From assembly GCA_944472135.2 (NCBI GenBank), contig OX235270.1, positions 85,879,168 to 85,943,167 on the forward strand: a stretch of DNA of 64,000 nucleotides. Direction: 5' to 3'. The translations under genes and the position numbers were made by a program. A model generated the notes under the pieces. The model did no database searches, was not told where the DNA came from, and saw nothing but the letters and a program-made list of their open reading frames with translations. Of the stretch, positions 57,001 to 64,000 are shown piece by piece. This DNA is from Trichobilharzia regenti (lineage: Eukaryota; Platyhelminthes; Trematoda; Strigeidida; Schistosomatidae). How positions within the stretch are numbered: the stretch's first letter is position 1; every line of letters begins with the position of its first letter.

Positions 57001-57035
57001 GTGATTGTCTGAAATACTTTATTCTAACCACGCAG
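57001..57035 (+). other. GPT: 35-bp first intron of aminotransferase gene
   Basis: Starts GTGATTGTCT, ends ACCACGCAG. Removing it joins EIAE to DSHKRFSKII and keeps the same residue spacing as in other alanine aminotransferases. Very short 5' introns are a known trait of schistosome genes. Confidence 0.8.
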
Positions 57036-57231
57036 GATTCTCACAAAAGGTTCAGCAAAATTATACGGTGTAACATTGGAGACTGTCATGCTTCTGGTCA
57101 AAAACCAATAAAGTTCATTCGTGATGTTTTAGCTGCTGCTACAAACACCGCTGTTATGGAAAGCAATTTAGTGCCTGACGATGCTAAACTGAGAGCCAAA
57201 CGGTTTTTGGAAAGTTGTGGTGGAAGTGTCG
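57036..57231 (+). CDS. GPT: Alanine aminotransferase, exon 2
   Basis: Reads through IIRCNIGDCHASGQKPIKFI (the N-I-G-D block of the family), then DDAKLRAKRFLESCGG. It ends with one base of a glycine codon before GTGAG, completed in exon 3. Phase and homology agree on both sides. Confidence 0.9.
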
Positions 57232-59884
57232 GTGAGCTCCTGCTTTGATATAGATGTATTCGCGTTACATAAAATTGTAGATCATTTTTGAATTTATTAG
57301 TGTTACTGTTTTCACAAAATCCATTCGTAGCATTGCTTGGTTGGACTTTCCACATCTAGACACTACTAGAAAAAAAATCACTCTAAGGCTTTCGGTAGTA
57401 ATCAATGACTATAACGCACCAGTTCAGCAATTCATTATTTTTTATTCGCCAGCCATTTTGCGATGTCATCTGTGGTTGATAGTTTGATTTGTTTGTGACA
57501 AAGTTATCGCTTCAGAATGAAAAAATTTACCAAAAATGTTATAACTACAGATGTGTGTGGCTTCGATCAAGGTGATTGTATAATCGTCATATTCTAACCA
57601 CTTGTTATTATTAAGATGTTCATTGTCTTTCCTCAGTGTATCCTAAACTTTTGCTGATTAGACCTTATGGATACCTGCAGTATTTCTCACTGGTTTGTTC
57701 TATCGCGGTAACTGCCATTTCCTGCTAGAACTTCAGACTATCTTAAGCCTGTCTCAGGGGTTGCTTAAATCTGTCGCTTCTGACAATGATATAAATACAG
57801 TTTGTCGACTGAAATGGGATGTACAACTGTCACTTTTGCTGTTGTGGAAGCTAGGCTCTTTAATAAATGTATATGATTAATCATATCATGTGAAAATTAA
57901 CTATCTAAGGTGAAAAACACTCGTAGTAGTCGTAACAGTGTTCCGTAGGCTACACTGGGGGCGCAGTATCTAATGTCTATCTTGAAATTAGCTCTTTTGT
58001 GTCCCGCTTTACTAATAGGAAAGTGAATGACGAGCATCTGTCGGTTAGTTTAACATGAAGTTAAACGGTGAGTTGCTTGCCTAGTGATCCGACCATGCTG
58101 TTAAAAATAAGATGATAAGATATGGTTCATATGCGTTTAATCCTTAGCAGATCAACGCGTTACTGAAATAGGCAGCTTTCAAAGTGTGCACTTCTATCAG
58201 TGGCAGTGATGGATGGAGAACCAAAGGTAGGTGTGTGTTTCCAACAAGTTTTCAGTGATTGTTTTAGCTGATATGTTTGTCGATGAGACTACTACGCATC
58301 ACCAAGTAAATCTACTGATGTATGTAAAAATGTAATTGAAACCTTAACAAGGAGAAAGGGGGAGTAACCATATCGGTATATGACCAAATCTTGGGTCAAG
58401 GGCATCAGAACATCTAAGTGGATTATTGCTGTTTGAGCTCTACCCGGGGTCTGAGCAGCCAAATAATATTACTTACTTACTCTCCACTCATCGTCAAGTA
58501 TACTGATTTGGATGTCATTGTTAAGTAGGATTTCATATTTATGTTTCAGTGCCCTTTGTTCTCAGTGATTTGGGATGATATCGGTTTGTAGTGATACCAA
58601 ACTTGAGATGAACTTTACTCTCGCAAATTAAAATACACCTAATTTGTCAGTTTTACTGAATACTATTTCAGTTATATGGAATATAGAAATTTAAGTCTTC
58701 GAATAATGTTTCGCTGGAAAGACAAAAATCCTCGTTTTGTGTAAAATTCGGGCTGCTTTAACTAGTTAAACTTCTTTTTCTAGTGAAAAAAGTGGTTCAT
58801 CAAAACGCTTTCTTGATCCTGGTAACGGTGGTTTAACGTTTTAAATTTTTGAGTCAAATGAATTTTTAAAAACGCCAAGATGTTTCATCAGTAACGGAAG
58901 CCTGGACCTAGAAATGCGCTTTTCATCAATGATCAGCGGAGAAGAATTAAGACACTTAAGATAAATATCGTGGCAAATTATTATGTTGAGGTAACTAAAT
59001 GTTTTTCATTCTGTATATTTTAAGTTCACACTCAGTAACTCAGTACAGATGCATACATATGATGGGACATTAGTCACACCTAATTTTAGAACACGTGTCA
59101 CTTCCGTTTCATAATAGGCTGACGAGAGTGAGGTTGAGTTTAAACCCATAGTGTAGAGTTAAATCCTCAGACTGGTAAATCTTACTTTCGCGTTTGAACA
59201 TGGTCATTCGGTGAGAAGCATATACCTGTAAAATGTAGTAAAGGTATGTTTTTGAATTTTCGTGACACTTGATTTTTCAGAGACGGGTGTGTCCAGATTA
59301 CTAGATATTTAAGTTACTAATAAAGTGAATAGTACTAAATCATGAATATGTACTAACAAAAATATGCAGATTGCACAACTTTCAGTATTCAAAGTAACTG
59401 GTTCTGCAGAGTTGCGAAATAATAAAAAGTACTATTAAAAGTGCTCCCAGGTTTTCCATTGGTTCTTTAACGGATGTCAGCTCATGATGAAATCCTGTGA
59501 CAAATCAAATCCCTACAAACCAACACTTGAAAAAGTACTTCTTTTACCTATTTGAGGTGTATAGAATTAAGTGTTATTTTGTTCGGTTATCTAAATTTAT
59601 CAGTTCATATTAGTTCTGCCGTTTATAAATTCGGGTAAGTGTAACAAAAATTCTCATTTACAGTAAGTCGCATCGTGAATTATAGTCTATTGATTACTTT
59701 AACTTGGATTTAATTTCTACTTTTTCGTAAATCAAGGTATAAATTACAACTGTCAACTTAATGTGCCGATAGACTTTATTTTCGTAGTTAGTTTTTGACA
59801 AGATAATATTTACTTATTACTTGTACAAATAAAACCATTAGCTTCCCTACATTTCGATTAATATGATACTTGAACATCTCTTAG
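57232..59884 (+). other. GPT: Intron 2 of aminotransferase gene
   Basis: 2.65-kb intron, GTGAGC to TCTCTTAG. It contains a SINE tail fragment at 59440-59530. The frame 57695-57880 and the other short frames inside it have no content. Confidence 0.8.
59440..59530 (+). mobile_element. Hammerhead SINE, tail fragment
   Basis: GCTCCCAGGTTTTCCATTGG, then GATGTCAGCTCATGATGAAA and TCCCTACAAACCAACACTTG match the tail of the SINE family at 26895 and 47196. No ribozyme remains. Confidence 0.65.
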
Positions 59885-60015
59885 GAGTTTATAGCCAGTC
59901 CACAGGCGTCCAGATTGTCCGAGAAGATGTCGCCAACTACATAGAATGTCGTGATCAGTTGGAAGCAAATCCTGAAGATATTTTTCTGTCTACCGGGGCT
60001 AGTGAAGCTGTTAAA
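59885..60015 (+). CDS. GPT: Alanine aminotransferase, exon 3
   Basis: GVYSQSTGVQIVREDVANYI and IFLSTGASEAVK are the G-x-Y-S...G block and the S-T-G-A-S phosphate-binding region of the family. The exon is bounded by TCTCTTAG and GTAAGT. It starts in the split glycine codon of exon 2 and ends in phase 0. Confidence 0.9.
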
Positions 60016-60687
60016 GTAAGTACAGGTAGTCAAAAATTGCTGTTTTTAGAATTCTGTCATGTCATAACATTGTTTATATGGCTAAGCGATTCATTTACAT
60101 CCTATGAATCTGTCATCCCACTGTAGCACTGTGTAAAACCCCATTTTTCAGAATTGCCTTTAAAAAGGAAGAATTTATTGAAATATTTCTTGTTCAAGGA
60201 TTCTTGATAATAGAATTAAATATTCTTCATAGTACGTTCACCTATTACAAATAAATCACAGTGGCTTTCTAACATTTCTGCGAGGCTAAGTTGTTTAATG
60301 AGTCACTAAGTCTTTTGCTAAAATAATGAAATTCCAAACTAGATGGTATTAAAATACCGCAATTATATGACGGACAAAATAGCTGAGACATACATATTTA
60401 GTGCATAACTTATCACCACAATTACAGTACAGATATACAAGTAACTAATACCAAGAAGTTATGATTAATTGATCATCAGGATATGTGGAATGTAAATGGT
60501 TAGTGTCTAGATTTATTCCAAAGTACTACTCTGTAAATGAAGTAACATGGGTTAAAAGGTCGAATATTGATCAGCGATTTTTACTGTACTCACTTTTATT
60601 TACACCTATAATCAGTAGGTATTTCATCCTAAAATGTTGAATGCCGTCTAATTGAATCAAGAAGTACAGTCTCATTTTATTTTTTAG
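60016..60687 (+). other. GPT: Intron 3 of aminotransferase gene
   Basis: 672 bp, GTAAGT to TTTTTTAG. No element recognised. Confidence 0.85.
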
Positions 60688-60804
60688 TCTATCTTACAGC
60701 TGATATCTACTTCGGAGGATGGCTGTAGGCGTGCTGGTGTTATGGTTCCTATCCCTCAATATCCTCTTTATTCCGCAACAAATGCTGAATACAATGCTTA
60801 TCAG
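60688..60804 (+). CDS. GPT: Alanine aminotransferase, exon 4
   Basis: 39 codons including GVMVPIPQYPLYSATNAEYN, which covers the conserved P-x-P-Q-Y-P-L-Y-S segment near the substrate and cofactor pocket. It ends with CAG before GTAACC, phase 0 on both sides. Confidence 0.9.
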
Positions 60805-60838
60805 GTAACCCAGGGTGTGTAAAGTTTCAGTGTTAGCA

Positions 60839-60843
<5 letters not shown>

Positions 60844-60888
<45 letters not shown>
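60844..60888. repeat. (TA)n microsatellite
   Basis: About 22 TA units inside intron 4. Confidence 0.95.
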
Positions 60889-60889
<1 letters not shown>

Positions 60890-61139
60890 ACTTGTTGAAG
60901 GGAGTTTAGCGCGGTTATTTTTACTTTTCATCCTATTGTGAAGTGTGTTGGTGTTTGATTTGTCTTATTTTGTTATCTTGCTACAATCTAAGAGCTCCCA
61001 TTTTATTTTAAAGACTGAAATGTTAAACAGTACATTTAAGAATGTCTAGTTCTCGATTATATCCTTGTGAGATGTATTCCATAAATATTCAACTACTGAG
61101 CAATTCCCCTGACCCTAACTGACTTTGTTGACTTATTGA

Positions 61140-61690
61140 TTGACTAGTTACCAAAGAACAGTCTCGTCGACTTAGATTATGCAGATGAAATTGTCTACGC
61201 AGATGAATATGCTGACGAAATGCAGTGTCTTCTGAGTACCTTGAGCAGAAATATCAGCATTCTTAGCATGAAATTTGTCCTTTTCAAATGCAAGACGATG
61301 GTGGAGAACTGCTCTGCGGCGAATCCTAGTTTAAAGATAAGGTGGGCAGTGGTTGAGCGTGTTGACCAGTTCACTGATTTTAAAATTTGCATCAGCCCTA
61401 GTCGACTTACTGCTGGTTAAATCTGGACATGGATACAAAAGGCTTTTATAACATTGACCAACTTACATAATCTCTGGCACTATACTATCTGGCTACTGAT
61501 CAAAGGACATATGTAGTGTGCGACCGTTCGCTCAGTCCTTTTTTATGGCTGCAAGATGACTGTTGAAAGTGGGAAACGTGAAGAGGCTAACTGTCTTTGA
61601 TTGTATATGCTTACCTTCTATGTCTCGTGTTAAGTATTATAATATGAGAAGTAATACTGAGGTTGGGCGTAGAGTGATATTTTATGTATA
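61140..61690 (+). pseudogene. LINE reverse transcriptase relic in intron 4
   Basis: The + strand reads SLVDLDYADEI (decayed F/Y-A-D-D block), ADEMQCLLSTLSRNISI, FKCKTMVE, VERVDQFTDFKICISPS, then after a stop VRSVLFYGCKMTVES and VFD. This is the order of the RT palm end and C-terminal region of a fluke non-LTR element, of a different family from the 15243 and 52600 copies. Several stops show decay. It lies in the same orientation as the gene. Confidence 0.7.
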
Positions 61691-62681
61691 ATAAGTCTGA
61701 TATAATAGATAACAAGGTTATTTTTTTTCCTGTTTGGACGGTCGCCTTAGTGTATTATGTGACTGTAGCTAATGCATTTATTTTGTAATTGGAGTTATTT
61801 ATTTGCTTTGGTAATAACCAGCATCCTATTCCGATTAGGGCTTATTAGTTCAGATACTTTTCGTTGAAATTGTGGTAAGATATAATCTTATATTTGTTTA
61901 TCAAGTGAATCATCATTTCCCAACATAATTTACTGCATTCTTCTTTCCATTTTAAGATTGACAGTTTTCCAACAGTTTCATTGACTTTTGTGATTGACTA
62001 AATGCACAATATAACATAGAAAAAAACTAAATTTGTTTCCAACTGTACTCATATCCTTCAAATCATGTAGTTCAGATAAGACTTCTTGGTCTCGTTGTAA
62101 ACTACATTTGATTCGACGGATGTTTCACGTGCCTGGGGACTACGAAATGACACTAAACCGGTGAAACTACTTCAAACAATCAACTCTTTCAGAAATGCAC
62201 TACTGCACTTTATGCCGTTTGTAAACTTTAGACGTTCGAAAAATAATAAATGAAATCTTTAACTTTATTGTTGGGTATAGTGAGACAACACTCCTAAGCT
62301 CACTAGAAAGTTGGCACGAATTTTTTGGTTAACTGTAAGTTAGGCGAGAGTAACTGTATATCAACTCCTTTCACTTGTGTAACACCAAAGTAATTTTTAT
62401 CCGGTCTAGTTCCTTAAGTAAACAAACAGTATTTAAGTGCATGTTGAATGAAATGTCATTTCAGGTAAACATTATATTTACAGTTTTATGATTATAGTAC
62501 TGAGGTGAATTAACTAATCAAATAAACGTTCAAATGAGAAATTGTCTATCATATATGCTAAATAGTAAAATTCAAAATTCAGATCAATTTTATTTCATTT
62601 CGTTCACCGAGTGTATGAAATTTATTCAGCAAAACAAACCCATAACTTTCGAACTATACATTATTTCAAGTACTCATGATC

Positions 62682-62699
62682 CATATATATATATATATG
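62682..62699. repeat. (TA)n microsatellite
   Basis: Nine TA units in intron 4. Confidence 0.9.
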
Positions 62700-63443
62700 A
62701 TAAAGCATAATTAGGTTTCATATAAAATCTTCTGTTGATCTTCTTTAACAGTACTTAACAACGATGGAAATTATTTATATTCATCTATGCCTGTGTGTTG
62801 GCGGCCAACAAATTAAAGTGTTTTTAGTTTTGGGCTGACCAGAAACGGCATTGCATACACCACATAATGGAACATTAAACAGCTGAGGCGCACCCCCTGC
62901 TTTCTTTGACAAGCAATGCTAGCTAATCGGGTTGGTGTAAACCATTTAGGGGTGGTTAGAACAAAACCTGACACCAATGCATAAAATTGTTGACTTTTGG
63001 TATAAGTTACGCAAGGTGTAAATTTCCTAGCTGGGGGTCATCAGAAAGCAAATAATTGCGGACTCCTAATGATATGGCTTGAGACCCTGTACAATAATGC
63101 TTTTGATGTCTCTCAGATTCTGAGAATCTTCGGTTAGCGACTCTTCCTGTGATAAGCACAGTTTTGTCCACTGTAGCCTCTGTTTCTTTGTTTTGTATAC
63201 TTCCTTAAAGTATAGTAAGTTTAAGTTACTAATTCTGTGTGAAATTCAACGTTGATCTGTTATATTTAACGAATTTGAATTTGTATACGTCTACCTCGAT
63301 CAACAAAGTTTCATGCCAAACTGCGACAATACATGAACTTCGTATTATCATATTACAGACTAGTAAATTTTTAAATGTTTGTGAAAGACTTGACTTTTTC
63401 AGAACAAAAACATTCTCTTACTTATGTTGAATTTTCATCGCAG

Positions 63444-63789
63444 ATTGACTATAATCTTGATGAGTCAAAAGAATGGGTTTAAACGTTCAACAGTTAGAAG
63501 AAGCTCTGGAGAAGTGTAAAAATAAATGTATTCCTCGAGCTTTGGTAGTAATCAATCCTGGCAATCCAACAGGACAGTTACTTCCAAAAGAAACTATAAC
63601 GAGTGTTTTACAATTTGCCTACAAGCATAATTTGGTAGTACTGGCAGATGAAGTTTATCAACACAATATTTACGCACCAAATAGAGGATTTGTTTCATTT
63701 AAACGTGCTTTACACGATATTGGTGGACGAATTGCCAAAGAATTACAACTAGCATCCTTTATGTCAAGTAGTAAAGGCTATATGGGAGA
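63444..63789 (+). CDS. GPT: Alanine aminotransferase, exon 5 (catalytic Lys), one-base gap
   Basis: It starts IDYNLDESKEW after CATCGCAG. A one-base deficit at 63474-63477 (GGG where GGGG would keep frame) would give a stop at 63480 as written. After the shift it continues as GLNVQQLEEAL, VVINPGNPTGQLLP, VVLADEVYQHNIYAP (Asp and Tyr contacting the cofactor) and SFMSSSKGYMGE, whose lysine is the one that binds pyridoxal phosphate. It ends in phase 2 before GTAAGT. Adding one G gives exact phase agreement at both ends, so an assembly or sequencing error in the G run is likely; a real disabling deletion is the alternative. Confidence 0.85.
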
Positions 63790-64000
63790 GTAAGTTTACT
63801 TTTTAATACTACCAGTGTAATGGCTCCACGTTGTCTCAGTGGATCATGAGAACTGGCATTCTCTAAAAACAAAGTGATATAAAGTAGCAAAGTTTCAAAT
63901 ATAGTGTAAAATATCTGTTGAGAGAATTCAAAGGATGTATATGTTGTGTTAGCGGTAAGTTTAATTGACGTTAGTCCGAACGTGCACCAAGAGGCATTCT
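63790..64000 (+). other. GPT: Start of intron 5 of aminotransferase gene
   Basis: Begins GTAAGTTT and runs to the window end. No further exon is visible, and the C-terminal third of the enzyme must lie to the right. Confidence 0.75.

Larger units (their letters stand above)
60805..63443 (+). other. GPT: Intron 4 of aminotransferase gene
   Basis: 2.64 kb, GTAACC to CATCGCAG. It contains TA microsatellites (60844-60888, 62682-62699) and a LINE RT relic (61140-61690). The rest is unassigned. Confidence 0.8.

Noticed and set aside
1..64000. CRISPR arrays, bacterial operons, or phage
   Set aside because: No regular direct-repeat/spacer array, no ribosome-binding sites or dense ORFs; the DNA is eukaryotic with spliced genes and retroelements.

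Overview
The window looks like nuclear DNA of a trematode flatworm, most likely a Schistosoma species. The evidence is an AT-rich host background, RTE-, CR1- and Penelope-type retroelements typical of flukes, tRNA-derived SINEs carrying type I hammerhead ribozyme motifs of the Sm-alpha kind, and a spliced eukaryotic gene that begins with a 35-bp intron. The genus is inferred; trematode is the safer statement.

Only one host gene is clear: alanine aminotransferase on the + strand (five exons, 56824..63789, continuing beyond the right edge). It contains the catalytic-lysine exon but shows one missing base relative to an open frame. A full-length, ungapped histone H3 pseudogene lies at 29187..29594. 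A weak chain of candidate host exons of unknown product lies at 48320..49153, with another possible exon at 50895..51070.

Almost everything else recognisable is mobile DNA. Left part (1..18100): an RTE 3' tip at the edge, four Penelope-like (PLE) remnants (1430..2400 -, 7540..8235 -, 10092..11700 +, 11860..12840 -), RTE remnants in both orientations, and a composite fold-back structure (14895..18082) enclosing a 5'-truncated RTE, a hairpin and a SINE with clear target-site duplication. Middle (18100..41000): mostly featureless AT-rich DNA with hammerhead SINEs, the H3 pseudogene, another RTE and PLE remnant, and a perfect 633-bp inverted repeat whose arms are about 6.2 kb apart (32557..33189 and 39424..40056). 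Right part: a young LTR element of only 1.8 kb with near-identical LTRs, a 5-bp TSD and a single gag-like ORF (41483..43308), more SINEs including head-to-head pairs, then a nearly full-length CR1-like LINE (about 52600..56618) ending about 200 bp before the aminotransferase start codon.

The SINEs share one tRNA-like head but carry at least two unrelated tails. One tail matches the 3' end of the RTE elements in this window, suggesting that the RTE machinery mobilised them. Several hammerhead motifs are degraded; one (47697..47742) keeps all core positions and the three stems. All element and gene assignments come from reading motifs in the sequence; no database search was run.
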